A stretch of 64,000 bases of DNA from Confluentibacter lentus (lineage in GTDB: Bacteria; Bacteroidota; Bacteroidia; Flavobacteriales; Flavobacteriaceae), in contig NZ_NIHE01000001.1 of assembly GCF_002806995.1 (NCBI RefSeq), forward strand, positions 744,001-808,000, given 5' to 3'. Shown here in pieces: positions 44,875 through 54,600 of this stretch. Each line of letters opens with the position of its first letter. The stretch's first letter is position 1. Both the position numbers and the translations under genes were made by a program. A model generated the notes under the pieces. That model searched no databases, was not told where the DNA came from, and was given only the letters and a program-made list of their open reading frames with translations.

Positions 44875-46062
44875 TTATTCGATGATCGCCGCTATCCCAG
44901 GCAGTACTATTCCTTCTAAACTTTCTAGCATGGCGCCTCCACCAGTACTTACATAGCTAACTTTGTCTTCAAAACCAAATTGTTTAACAGCAGCAACAGA
45001 ATCGCCTCCGCCAACTAATGAAAAGGCGCCATTTTTAGTTGCTTCAGCAATAGAATTTCCTAAAGCAATAGTACCTTTTGCAAAGCTTTCCATTTCAAAA
45101 ACACCTAATGGACCATTCCATAGGATTGTTTTAGATTTCATAACAACATCGTGAAAGTGTTTTATGGATTTCGGACCAGCATCTACACCTTCCCAGCCAT
45201 CTGGAATTTTATCAATATCAACAACTTGCGTATTGGCATCATTACTAAAAGCATCTGCGGCAATAACATCAACTGGAATATGAACTTGTACATTTTTAGC
45301 TTTCGCCTTTTTCAATATATCTAAAGCCAAATCCATTTTATCATCTTCACAAATAGAATTACCTATTTTTCCGCCTTGAGCTTTAATAAACGTGAAAGAC
45401 ATCCCTCCTCCAATAATCAAGTGGTCCACTTTATCAAGAATGTTTTCTATAATAGTGATTTTAGAAGATACTTTAGCGCCTCCAAGCACTGCTAAAACAG
45501 GCTTTTCCCCTGTTTTCATAACTTTATCTATACTTTCAATTTCTTGTGCTAATAAATATCCGAAACATTTACTTTTTGGAAAAAAATCGGCAATGATAGT
45601 TGTTGATGCATGCGCTCTATGTGCCGTACCAAACGCATCATTTACATAAATATCGCCTAGTTTTGCTAATTTTTCTGAAAAAACTCTGTCCCCTGCTTCT
45701 TCTTCTTTGTGAAAACGTAAATTTTCTAATAATAACACTTCTCCTGGTTGAAGGTTTGCAGCAGCGATTTCAGCTTTCTCGCCTATACATTCACTAACAA
45801 ACTTTACTTTTACACCTAAGATATCTTCAGTTTCTTTAACGATGTGACGTAAAGAAAATTCATCTTGAACGCCTTTTGGCCTTCCAAGGTGGGACATTAA
45901 AATACAGCTTCCGCCATCTTCTAAAATCTTTATAATTGTTGGTTTTGCAGATACTATTCTGGTAGCATCTGTCACTTCAAATTTTTCATTTAAAGGCACA
46001 TTAAAATCTACTCGTATTAATGCTTTTTTATTTTTGAAATTAAAATCGTTTAGCGTTTTCAT
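44875..46062 (-). CDS. pgk: Phosphoglycerate kinase
   Basis: The 395-residue glycolytic enzyme transfers phosphate between 1,3-bisphosphoglycerate and ADP. Motifs are [46 protein letters not shown] and the C-terminal [12 protein letters not shown]. Length is typical. A TAnnTTTG match (46165-46172, minus strand) lies about 100 bases upstream. Confidence 0.98.
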   Translation of the reverse strand: MKTLNDFNFKNKKALIRVDFNVPLNEKFEVTDATRIVSAKPTIIKILEDGGSCILMSHLGRPKGVQDEFSLRHIVKETEDILGVKVKFVSECIGEKAEIAAANLQPGEVLLLENLRFHKEEEAGDRVFSEKLAKLGDIYVNDAFGTAHRAHASTTIIADFFPKSKCFGYLLAQEIESIDKVMKTGEKPVLAVLGGAKVSSKITIIENILDKVDHLIIGGGMSFTFIKAQGGKIGNSICEDDKMDLALDILKKAKAKNVQVHIPVDVIAADAFSNDANTQVVDIDKIPDGWEGVDAGPKSIKHFHDVVMKSKTILWNGPLGVFEMESFAKGTIALGNSIAEATKNGAFSLVGGGDSVAAVKQFGFEDKVSYVSTGGGAMLESLEGIVLPGIAAIIE

Positions 46063-46356
46063 AAAAGCTGTTTATTTATTTTTTAAAGGTTATATGGAAT
46101 CGTTTTATTATAATGTTTTTGCTTATTAATAATATGGTTAACTGCGATTTCATTTTTATATTTACAAATGTAATTAATTAAAAACAGCTAGAAAATGTGT
46201 TTTTTAACGAAAACGATTGAATCTGAAAAAGAATTTTAAAAACCCTATGTTTCCTTTGATATTTTTCATTGTGTTAAATTTGACAAAGGAATGTTATGAA
46301 AGACATGTGTTATTAATTGATGCCATTTAATAATAAATTTTTATGTAGGTTTGTGA
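46063..46356. other. 294-bp gap between divergent pgk and holB
   Basis: The gap is AT-rich. It holds CAAATGTA at 46165-46172, a minus-strand TACATTTG promoter element for pgk, and TAGGTTTG at 46346-46353 on the plus strand only 3 bases before the holB ATG. No RNA gene or open frame is seen. Confidence 0.6.
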
Positions 46357-47502
46357 ATGCTTTTTGAAGATATTTTAGGTCAGGAACACATAAAAAACCA
46401 TTTAAAACAAAGTGTTGAAAATGGTAGAATACCTCATGCTCAATTATTTGTGGGAAATGAAGGTTGCGGCACCTTACCTATGGCCATTGCTTATGCACAA
46501 TCTATTTTGTGCGCTAATAAAAATGCCGAAAGCAAAGAAGATTGTATAGCAAAATTTAAAAACCTATCCCACCCTGATTTACATTTTGCATTTCCCGTAA
46601 CTACAAGTGATAAAGCTAAAAGCCACCCTATTTCCAGTAATTATTTAGAAGAATGGCGTCAACTGATTAAAGAACAGCCCTATGGCAATTTATTTGATTG
46701 GTACAATTTGCTAGGCGTTGACAACAAACAAGGTCAAATAGGTGTAGATGAGGCGCAAGATATTGTAAAATCCTTATCACTAAAAGCCTATGAAGGTGGT
46801 TATAAAGTAATGATTATTTGGATGGCTGAAAAAATGAATTCGGCCTGTGCCAACAAACTCCTAAAACTCATTGAAGAACCACCAACTAAAACGGTTTTTA
46901 TTCTTATTACTGAAGACGAAGGACAAATCATCAATACCATAAAATCACGCTGTCAAATATTACAATTTCCACCATTGGCAGAGAATGTTATCGTAGAAGC
47001 TTTAATTAAAAATTACGGAATAGATGTATCCGTTGCTACAAAAATAGCGCATCAATCTAACGGAAATTATAATAAGGCTTGTGATTTGGTGTATCAGGAT
47101 TCTGAAGATTTACAATTTGAAGAATGGTTTATATTTTGGATACGCAGTGCCTTTAAAGCTAAGGGAAACAAAGCAGCGATACATGATTTAATTTCATGGA
47201 GCGATGATATTTCAAAGACCGGAAGGGAAACCCAAAAACAGTTTTTAAACTATTGCCTTGATTTTTTTAGACAAGCTTTGTTATTGAATTACAAAGCACA
47301 AGAATTGGTTTATTTAGAACCAAAAGCTGAATCGTTTAAGCTTGAAAAATTTGCGCCTTTTGTTCACGGAAATAACATTTTAGAAATTAGCGGTGAGTTG
47401 CAAGATGCCATTTACCATATTGAGCGCAATGGGAATTCAAAAATTATATTGACTGATTTATCTATAAAATTAACTCGGTTACTTCATAAAAATCCAGATT
47501 AA
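46357..47502 (+). CDS. holB: DNA polymerase III delta' subunit
   Basis: The 381-residue clamp-loader subunit has the AAA+ layout: ILGQEHIKNHLKQSVENGRIPHAQL, then a degenerate P-loop GNEGCGTLPMA lacking the Lys-Thr/Ser, and LLKLIEEPPTKTVFILITED with sensor-type IKSRCQILQFPP. The degenerate P-loop fits delta', which does not bind ATP. It loads the sliding clamp with gamma/tau and delta. It ends at a terminator (47523-47558). Confidence 0.93.
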   Translation: MLFEDILGQEHIKNHLKQSVENGRIPHAQLFVGNEGCGTLPMAIAYAQSILCANKNAESKEDCIAKFKNLSHPDLHFAFPVTTSDKAKSHPISSNYLEEWRQLIKEQPYGNLFDWYNLLGVDNKQGQIGVDEAQDIVKSLSLKAYEGGYKVMIIWMAEKMNSACANKLLKLIEEPPTKTVFILITEDEGQIINTIKSRCQILQFPPLAENVIVEALIKNYGIDVSVATKIAHQSNGNYNKACDLVYQDSEDLQFEEWFIFWIRSAFKAKGNKAAIHDLISWSDDISKTGRETQKQFLNYCLDFFRQALLLNYKAQELVYLEPKAESFKLEKFAPFVHGNNILEISGELQDAIYHIERNGNSKIILTDLSIKLTRLLHKNPD

Positions 47503-47522
47503 ACCATTTTAAGCTTAAAATA

Positions 47523-47558
47523 AAAAAAGGCTTAGAATTACGTTTCTAAGCCTTTTTT
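47523..47558. terminator. Bidirectional intrinsic terminator
   Basis: AAAAAAGGCTTAGAA (47523-47537) pairs perfectly with TTCTAAGCCTTTTTT (47544-47558) around a six-base loop. It lies between the converging holB and Skp/OmpH-like genes. Confidence 0.92.
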
Positions 47559-47575
47559 AATGACATACTGTTATT

Positions 47576-48088
47576 TTAGCGACAGCATTCATTTAAAGCA
47601 TCTAAAATAGGTTTTGTTAAATCGTTTTCCTTGGTTCCGTATAAAACTGTTGCAGCCGCATCACTAGTACCTAAAATATAGGTATAACCATTTTTCTTTC
47701 CATAATCATTCACGAACTTTTTAACTGCTACTATTAAAGTATCTATTTCCGTTTGAAATTCTTGTTGAAATTGTTGCGCTTCCACTTGTTTTTGCTGATC
47801 AATAACTTGTCTTTGCTGGCTAAGCTCTTGGTATTTTTGTTGAGCTGAGGCTGGCGCCATTCTATTTGCTTCGGCTTGAAATTTTTGAGCCTCAACTTGA
47901 AAAGCATTTTCAACGCTATCAAATTTTTTCCTGAAAGCTTGTTCTTTTACTTGGAATCTAGCTTCTAGATCTTTTTTCTTTTGGTAATCATTAATCAATG
48001 TACCGCTATCTACAAATCCGATTTTAGCTTGTTTTTGACAAGATGTAAATGCCAATAATAGCACAGCGATATAAAATATATTCTTCAT
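47576..48088 (-). CDS. Skp/OmpH-like lipoprotein
   Basis: The 170-residue protein has a lipoprotein signal (LLAFTSC, Cys17), then KIGFVDSGTLINDYQKKKDL, a long Gln/Glu/Lys-rich coiled coil (about 45-115), and a closing strand region GYTYILGTSDAAATVLYG. This is the OmpH/Skp jellyfish chaperone layout, here with a lipid anchor. It ends in ECCR, an odd Cys pair. A minus-strand TACATTTG element lies at 48114-48121. Confidence 0.87.
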   Translation of the reverse strand: MKNIFYIAVLLLAFTSCQKQAKIGFVDSGTLINDYQKKKDLEARFQVKEQAFRKKFDSVENAFQVEAQKFQAEANRMAPASAQQKYQELSQQRQVIDQQKQVEAQQFQQEFQTEIDTLIVAVKKFVNDYGKKNGYTYILGTSDAAATVLYGTKENDLTKPILDALNECCR

Positions 48089-48113
48089 TTTATTTTGGTT
48101 ATTATAATACGGA

Positions 48114-48121
48114 CAAATGTA
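48114..48121 (-). promoter_or_regulatory. Bacteroidota-type -7 promoter element (TACATTTG)
   Basis: The minus-strand sequence TACATTTG fits TAnnTTTG and lies 25 bases ahead of the Skp/OmpH-like gene. The same octamer is found ahead of pgk. Confidence 0.5.
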
Positions 48122-48318
48122 ATAAAGTTAGCTAGATTAAAAAGGGAATTTAGCCTGATTTTAATCTATCAGTAAAAATTATCGATTTAATTATATGTGA
48201 TAAATATTAGTTATTAACAAGACGTGGTTTATAGGCGTTTTAAGAAGCGTATAAAAATAGCCTTGGTGTTATTGCTTTTTGCATTAAAATAAAGCGTTAA
48301 ATGCTTTTAAAATTATTT

Positions 48319-49179
48319 TTAGCTGTTTTTAATGATATAAATTATAGAAGAGGCTTCATTTGTTTTTAGAGATTTCAAATTTGAGAGCAGTCCAATCCAA
48401 AATCCTTTAAAAAAATTCATTCTGCAAGATTTATATTTCTCAGATAGTAAGCTTACATAAAAAGCATCAAAATACATGGGCTTCGTTTTTACAACTTTCA
48501 TTGAAACATCCACAAACAATTTTGAGATAGATTCTTTGTTAAAATGCCAAAGATGTCTTGGCACATCGTAAGCTGCCCAAAATTCTTTGTAATACTGTGC
48601 ATCGTAACTTTTGTGATTTGGAACGGCCACTATTAAAACGCCATTTGGTCTTAATAACTTCTTTAAAATTAATAGTTGCTCTTCAAGATTTGGCAAATGT
48701 TCCAATACATGCCACAAAGTAATCACATCAAAACTAGAAGCATCAAATTTATAAAGTTGCTCAACATCAAAAACGGTATTTTCTGTTTTTTTGTTAGCTA
48801 TGCTCCTTGCCTCAATATTTGGTTCAATTCCAAAAACTTTCCAATTATTTTTTTTAGTGACTTCTAAAAAATCACCGGTGCCACAACCAACATCCAATAA
48901 AGTCCTCTCTTCTGTTGAAAAAGGATTAATCAATTTAAGTTTTTGCCTTAAAGAAAACATTCTGACCACATGATAAATCTTCTCAAACAAATTTCTTCTT
49001 GAATTTGTATGGGAAATGTAATCTTCACTTTTATAATAGTCTGATAACTTATGTGATGCTGGTTGCGGAAACGTTTCTAAAAAACCATATTTTGAATTCT
49101 GGATTAAATCGAACATCTCCTTCGAAACAGAATGATCTTTTACTTTTAAATACGTTTTATTTGGATTAACGTTTGTCAC
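48319..49179 (-). CDS. Class I SAM-dependent methyltransferase
   Basis: The 286-residue protein has motif I LLDVGCGTGDFLEV, WKVFGIEPN, FDVITLWHVLEHLPN and LLRPNGVLIVAVPN, typical of the UbiE/COQ5-like group. A C-terminal helical part follows. The substrate is unknown. The start is GTG at 49179 (the next Met, Met18, would cut a likely conserved segment). Between this gene and mnmG lies a parS-like site. Confidence 0.87.
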   Translation of the reverse strand: MTNVNPNKTYLKVKDHSVSKEMFDLIQNSKYGFLETFPQPASHKLSDYYKSEDYISHTNSRRNLFEKIYHVVRMFSLRQKLKLINPFSTEERTLLDVGCGTGDFLEVTKKNNWKVFGIEPNIEARSIANKKTENTVFDVEQLYKFDASSFDVITLWHVLEHLPNLEEQLLILKKLLRPNGVLIVAVPNHKSYDAQYYKEFWAAYDVPRHLWHFNKESISKLFVDVSMKVVKTKPMYFDAFYVSLLSEKYKSCRMNFFKGFWIGLLSNLKSLKTNEASSIIYIIKNS

Positions 49180-49228
49180 GAATTCAAGAATATTACTTAA
49201 TTAATTTATTCTATGCACAAATAAATTT

Positions 49229-49246
49229 ACGTTCCACGTGGAACAA
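49229..49246. promoter_or_regulatory. parS-like palindrome (site 1)
   Basis: ACGTTCCACGTGGAACAA contains the perfect 14-bp palindrome GTTCCACGTGGAAC at 49231-49244, matching the parS consensus TGTTNCACGTGNAACA at all but the outer T. It sits 9 bases past the mnmG stop, in the gap before the methyltransferase gene. Confidence 0.75.
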
Positions 49247-49253
49247 ATGAAAT

Positions 49254-51125
49254 TTATCTTCCCATATAAACCAACAAAACAGAAATATCATTTGGAGAAA
49301 CACCGCTTATTCTTGAAGCTTGAGAAACAGTTACTGGTTGCACTTTTTTAAGCTTTTCCCTTGCTTCAAAACTCATCGATTTGATTTGGGAATAATCAAA
49401 ATTATCAGGAATTTTTACATACTCGAGTCGGCTAAGTTTATCAGCATTATTCTTCTCTTTTGAAATATAACCAGAATATTTAACTTGAATCTCGGCTTGT
49501 TCTATAACTTCATCGTCAAGATCATTTTCTCTAATATAATCTTCAACGGCATCAAACTTTCGCATATCGTCAATAGTGATATTTGGTCTCGAAAAGATTT
49601 TAAACATCTTATCCGATTGTTTGATTAAAGATGATTCTTTCGATTCTAAAACAGGATTTGCCTCTTCTGGCTTCACACTTGTGGTGGCAAAAAACTCAAC
49701 AAACTTTTCTGCTTCACTATGCTTTTGCTCCATTCTGCGCAAACGCTTTTCGCTAGCCAAGCCAATTTCAAAACCTTTGGGTGTTAATCTTAAATCGGCA
49801 TTGTCCTGGCGCAATAACGTCCTATATTCTGCCCTAGAAGTAAACATTCTATAAGGTTCTTCAGTGCCTTTAGTAATCAAATCATCAATCAAAACACCTA
49901 TGTAAGCTTCATCTCGCTTCAAAACAAAAGCTTCTTTTTCTTGAACCTTTAAACTCGCATTAATACCTGCCATTAAACCCTGGGATGCTGCTTCTTCATA
50001 ACCTGTAGTTCCGTTAATCTGTCCAGCAAAATAAAGTCCTTCTACAAGCTTCGTTTCTAAAGTATGTTTTAATTGCGTAGGTGGAAAATAATCGTACTCA
50101 ATAGCATAGCCAGGTCTAAAAAATTTCACATTTTCAAACCCAACAACTGAACGTAATGCTTTAAATTGAACATCTTCCGGAAGTGATGTTGAAAAGCCGT
50201 TCACGTAAACTTCAACGGTATTCCAACCTTCTGGTTCTACAAATAATTGGTGCCTATCCTTGTCCGCAAACCTGTTAATCTTGTCTTCAATAGAGGGACA
50301 ATATCTAGGGCCTAAACTTTTTATCCGTCCATTAAACATAGGCGACCTATCAAAACCTTCTCTCAGTAAATCGTGAACCAATTCACTTGTATAAGTCATG
50401 TGGCAAGATTTCTGAACTTGTAGTGGTTTTGTAATATCTAAATAAGAAAACTTTTCGGGTTTATCATCACCGGGTTGCTCAATCATTTTGGAATAATCTA
50501 ATGATCTACCATCCACTCTTGGAGGCGTCCCTGTTTTCATTCTCCCAGCATCAAATCCTAAAGAAACTAATTGTTCGGTAATACCTGTAGCAGCTTTTTC
50601 ACCAGCTCTACCACCACCAAAATTTTTGTCACCAATATGTATTAAGCCATTTAAAAAAGTACCATTTGTAAGAACAACCGATTTGCTTTTAATATCAACC
50701 CCAAGAGAAGTTTTAACACCCGCAACACGGCCATTTTCTATAAGCAATCCAGAAACCATATCTTGGTAGAAATCTAGATTTGGCGTTTTTTCCAAAAGCA
50801 AACGCCAGTCCTCAGCAAATCGCATTCTATCACTTTGCACTCTAGGGCTCCACATAGCTGGCCCTTTTGATTTATTAAGCATTTTAAATTGAATGGCTGA
50901 CGTATCTGAAACAATACCGCTGTAACCACCCAAAGCATCTATCTCGCGAACAATCTGGCCCTTTGCAATACCCCCCATTGCTGGGTTACATGACATTTGT
51001 GCAATGTTTTGAAGATTCATGGTAACAAGCAATGTTTTGCTTCCCATATTGGCAGCAGCAGCAGCAGCCTCACTACCTGCGTGGCCAGCTCCAACAACTA
51101 TAACATCATATATCTCGTTAAACAT
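49254..51125 (-). CDS. mnmG: tRNA uridine-5-carboxymethylaminomethyl modification enzyme MnmG (GidA)
   Basis: With MnmE this FAD enzyme modifies wobble U34 of several tRNAs. The N-terminus YDVIVVGAGHAGSEAAAAAA is the FAD-binding loop; MSCNPAMGGIAKGQIVREID, KTGTPPRVDGRSL, GQINGTTGYEEAASQGL and the C-terminal helical domain with ISGVSPNDISVLLVYM follow. The chosen start is the ATG at 51125 (623 residues). An in-frame TTG at 51158 would make the upstream parS-like palindrome encode the N-terminus, which is unlikely. In many bacteria this gene is close to the replication origin. Confidence 0.95.
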   Translation of the reverse strand: MFNEIYDVIVVGAGHAGSEAAAAAANMGSKTLLVTMNLQNIAQMSCNPAMGGIAKGQIVREIDALGGYSGIVSDTSAIQFKMLNKSKGPAMWSPRVQSDRMRFAEDWRLLLEKTPNLDFYQDMVSGLLIENGRVAGVKTSLGVDIKSKSVVLTNGTFLNGLIHIGDKNFGGGRAGEKAATGITEQLVSLGFDAGRMKTGTPPRVDGRSLDYSKMIEQPGDDKPEKFSYLDITKPLQVQKSCHMTYTSELVHDLLREGFDRSPMFNGRIKSLGPRYCPSIEDKINRFADKDRHQLFVEPEGWNTVEVYVNGFSTSLPEDVQFKALRSVVGFENVKFFRPGYAIEYDYFPPTQLKHTLETKLVEGLYFAGQINGTTGYEEAASQGLMAGINASLKVQEKEAFVLKRDEAYIGVLIDDLITKGTEEPYRMFTSRAEYRTLLRQDNADLRLTPKGFEIGLASEKRLRRMEQKHSEAEKFVEFFATTSVKPEEANPVLESKESSLIKQSDKMFKIFSRPNITIDDMRKFDAVEDYIRENDLDDEVIEQAEIQVKYSGYISKEKNNADKLSRLEYVKIPDNFDYSQIKSMSFEAREKLKKVQPVTVSQASRISGVSPNDISVLLVYMGR

Positions 51126-51140
51126 AGATCTGAAATTAAA

Positions 51141-51158
51141 ACGTTCCACGTGGAACAA
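51141..51158. promoter_or_regulatory. parS-like palindrome (site 2)
   Basis: ACGTTCCACGTGGAACAA again contains GTTCCACGTGGAAC (51143-51156) and is identical over 18 bases to the site at 49229-49246. It lies in the mnmG leader, between its promoter and its ATG. Confidence 0.75.
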
Positions 51159-51183
51159 TAAATAAAATGCTTTTTAAAAAGTG

Positions 51184-51216
51184 CAAATATACACTGATTT
51201 ACCGAATATTAAACAA
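51184..51216 (-). promoter_or_regulatory. Bacteroidota-type promoter for mnmG (TTG-N22-TATATTTG)
   Basis: On the minus strand TTG (51214-51216) precedes TATATTTG (51184-51191) by 22 bases. The predicted transcript would start near 51178 and carry the parS-like palindrome in its leader. The promoter overlaps the end of ybeY. Confidence 0.5.
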
Positions 51217-51619
51217 GCTGTTTTAAGTAGTGGTTTTCTTTGGCTCTCATCATTGACTCATCTTCCAAGCTTTTGTCTTTGTAGCCACAATAATGTAAAA
51301 CACCATGAACCATAACCCTGTGAAGTTCGTCAAGAAAAGAAACTTTGAAATCACTAGCATTATCTCGGACTCTTTCTACAGAAATGAAGATATCGCCCTG
51401 TATAATTTTTCCGATAGAGTAATCAAAACTAATAATGTCAGTTAAAGTGTCATGATTTAAAAACTCTACATTCAATTTAAAAAGATACTCATCGTCACAA
51501 AATATATAATTTATCTCTTCTAATTTATAACCTTCAGATATAATAACATTAGAAATCCAATCAGCTAATTCATTCTCATTAGTTAATGAAAAATTTGTTT
51601 CGTAATTAAATTGAATCAT
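51209..51619 (-). CDS. ybeY: rRNA maturation endonuclease YbeY
   Basis: The 136-residue metalloprotein acts in 16S rRNA 3'-end maturation and ribosome quality control. The zinc-site segment is HGVLHYCGYKDK. His105 and His109 are in place, but the third ligand position, usually His in HGxLHLxGYDH, is Asp115. The DIISFDYS strand ahead of it is normal. Its first 14 bases overlap the end of the DUF4175 gene. Confidence 0.92.
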   Translation of the reverse strand: MIQFNYETNFSLTNENELADWISNVIISEGYKLEEINYIFCDDEYLFKLNVEFLNHDTLTDIISFDYSIGKIIQGDIFISVERVRDNASDFKVSFLDELHRVMVHGVLHYCGYKDKSLEDESMMRAKENHYLKQLV

Positions 51620-54600
51620 TTTCTTTCCTAAAATATTCTTGCACTTTGGTCTTATAACTTTGTTGCAAAGGTAAGCTTTGCTTATTCAATATTTCTGTAG
51701 TCTTAAAATATTGTTTAGCTGTTGGAATTTGATTAATAGAATTATTGTTAAACTGATTTTTATTCGTCTCAGATTCCCGTTTATCATCTTGCCCTTGCTG
51801 AAAGGTAGCATTTTCAAGTTTTAACAATTGATGTTGTAACTCCATCATTTTTTGAAGTGTTTGGTTTGTGAACCCCTTATTCAACAAATCCAATTCAACA
51901 TCCTCCATTTGTTTTAATAATCTCTGACCAGAACCACTCATGCCTTCTTTTTTAAGCTGCTTTTCCAGAGCTTCTCTCAGTTGCTGCTGTTGCTGATATA
52001 TCTCATACAGTTTGCCATCTAAATCATTATTCAATCCTTCGCCTTCTCCTCCTGAATTATCGCCATTATTACCTTTGTTCTGAACCTTTCCTTTTTCACC
52101 TTCTTTACCTTCTCCCTCTTTATCTCCTTCACCCTCCTTTGGTTTTCCAGACAATGCTTCTTTCATACCTTCTTGCATCATCTTATTAAGTTCCTCTTGG
52201 CTCATAATAATATCTGGTAATTGCATATCGCCTTGACCTTGTCCTTTACCCATATTCATATTCTCCTGCATGCTGTCTAAAACATCGCTTAAAAAATTGG
52301 CCAGGTTATTTGCTGCTGTTACCGTAAACTGTTGATTCGAAATGCCCTGATACAATCTGCTTTCAGCAAATTGATCCAAAGCTTTATCAATATTGAAATA
52401 GACCTCTGAGATTTCCTTATTAACGGTTTCAGAAAGTTTGGGTTGACGAAGGGATAACGCAAACAAACTATCATCAATATGTTCGAAATTTTCCCGTAGA
52501 CTTTTCTGCTTCTTTAAATAGGTAGCATACTTATTATGGTTTACATCGATAGCATTGAATTGATCCATTAAATCTTCCTCATCTAATGAAAATAACACTA
52601 AGTTATCTAGTATTTGTCTTAACATATCAACGTCTTCCTGAAGTTGCTCACCGCCCCCAGCTTGCATGGATGATTGCATTTTTTCGCTCATTTGTTTCAT
52701 TTTTTGAGCGGCTTTCTTCTGACTTTGTTGAGCATTCTTTAAACTGTTTTCTTTCTTGTTTTGTTGATTGTTATCATCAGATACTTGCTCATTATCTTTC
52801 TTCTGTAATTCTTCAGAAGCTTTTTGTTGCTCGCTTTTAATGGCGTCTTCTTGAGGCTTGTCTTGGGGGATATCTATGGACTTTCTTAAGCTATTAGATT
52901 CCTTCTTTAGATTCTCAAGTTCTTTTTTAAATGCACCGAACTGTTCATTAAGCTTATCCTGATTTTCTTTAGTATTTTTTTCCTCTGGTTCAATTGACAA
53001 TTTCTCTTGGTCAATGGCCATTTTAAGCAAATCATCTTTAAGCTTATCCAACTTCTTTTCTACATAAAACCTTTTGGTTAATTCAAGCAGTTGTTCTAAA
53101 CTACGCTTCTTGTTTTTATTTTGTTTTGATAATTCTTCCAGCTTTTTTGATAATTGTTCGTTGTTTATTTTGTCTTGAAGTTTTTCCAATTCCTCAAGAA
53201 GCTTCTCGTCCTTTTTAAGCTGCTCTTCATTCTCCCTTAAACGCTCTTTTAAATCTTCTTTGAATGCATCTTCTTCTTTGTTCTCTTTCTGAAACTCCTC
53301 TAAATTATTCTTCAATTTTTCATTGAAGTTCTTCATCATTTCATCTTGCTGTTTTTGGCGTTTTAAAAATGATTCTAGTTTCTTTTTATCATTGAAGTTT
53401 AATGTGGACTTTTCCTTCTGGTTTTGTTGTAACTCTTCCAATTCCTTATCGCGTTCATCAAACTTTTTCAAGGATTTATTTAAATCTTTAATAGTTTCAC
53501 TTTGTTCATTGAGTTTCTTTTGGTCTTCTTCATCCTTGGTACGCTTTCTATAGGAGAATACAGAACTTTTTGCACTTTTAAATTTATTAATAACATCATT
53601 GTCAAATACTTGAAAAAATAACTCATAATGAATTCCTTCAGGAATATTTAAATTATTTGGAAACGCCGTGATGAATTCTGAAACATTGGAAGATGATATA
53701 GAAATGGTTTCATACTTCTTTTTGGTTTCATCATCTGACGGATAATAAACAAGCTGAAGTTTACTAAATCCATGGTCATCGCTCACTTGTCCGTAAAAAT
53801 AAAGCGTTTGCAAATCCAACGAATCTCTCTCAACTTTAACGTTTAACTCTGGATATTCATCTTTCACAACATCAATTCTAAACGCTAAATTCTCGTAATT
53901 ATTAAGGTTTTTATTGCTCGTGCTTAATGTGTATTCAAAATCGTTATATAATGCCTTAGAAGCTTTAAAAACATTGTCTTTTTCAGATGTAAACGTTAAC
54001 GTATCTTTTGAAAATAATGAAACGTTCTCAGTCGATTTCGTTTGAAGTTGCCAAGTTACTTTGGTGCCTTCTGGAACAACCGTATTTCCCGTGCCTTTTA
54101 AAACTTCTGAAGCTTTATTGATATACTTTGGATACTCCAGAACCATTTCAAAAGCCAACAACGTTGGTGCTTCTACCACACTAACAGTATATGGCTTTGA
54201 CGTTACACCATTTGCTGTAAGCTGGAATTCTGTAGATTCTTTAAGCTTAGGAAAAACATATTCAAATTCCCCAACGCCCTTTTGTTGTAAAAAATACGTT
54301 TCATCATCATAAACAATTTGTGCGCTTTCGGGAATAACATCACCTGCCGTTTTAACAATTAGAGTGAAATCATTATTTTCTATAGCATTCAAATCGCTAT
54401 TAACCACAAAAAACTGAAAGGGCGCTGGTGGTTCGTAAGCTGTTTTGTAATTGACCACACGATTAAAACTATCGCTAAACCAATTTATTTTACCAAATAA
54501 AAACGTTATTAATAAAATTAAAACAGGAATGGCAGCATACTTTAAGTACGGAATGTTCTTTTTGAAATTAATGGCTGTTTTGAATGGAATCGGACTTAAT

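Noticed and set aside
48089-48318. Possible small RNA or tRNA in the 230-bp gap after the methyltransferase gene
   Set aside because: No cloverleaf, conserved hairpin or T-run was found; only a promoter element near 48114.
49231-49244. CACGTG core as a transcription-factor E-box-like operator
   Set aside because: The full 14-bp palindrome fits parS far better, and two identical copies flank mnmG.
51126-51158. An 11-residue N-terminal extension of MnmG (MFHVERFNFRS) from an in-frame TTG
   Set aside because: The codons are the parS-like palindrome; the ATG at 51125 gives the normal FAD-loop N-terminus and length.
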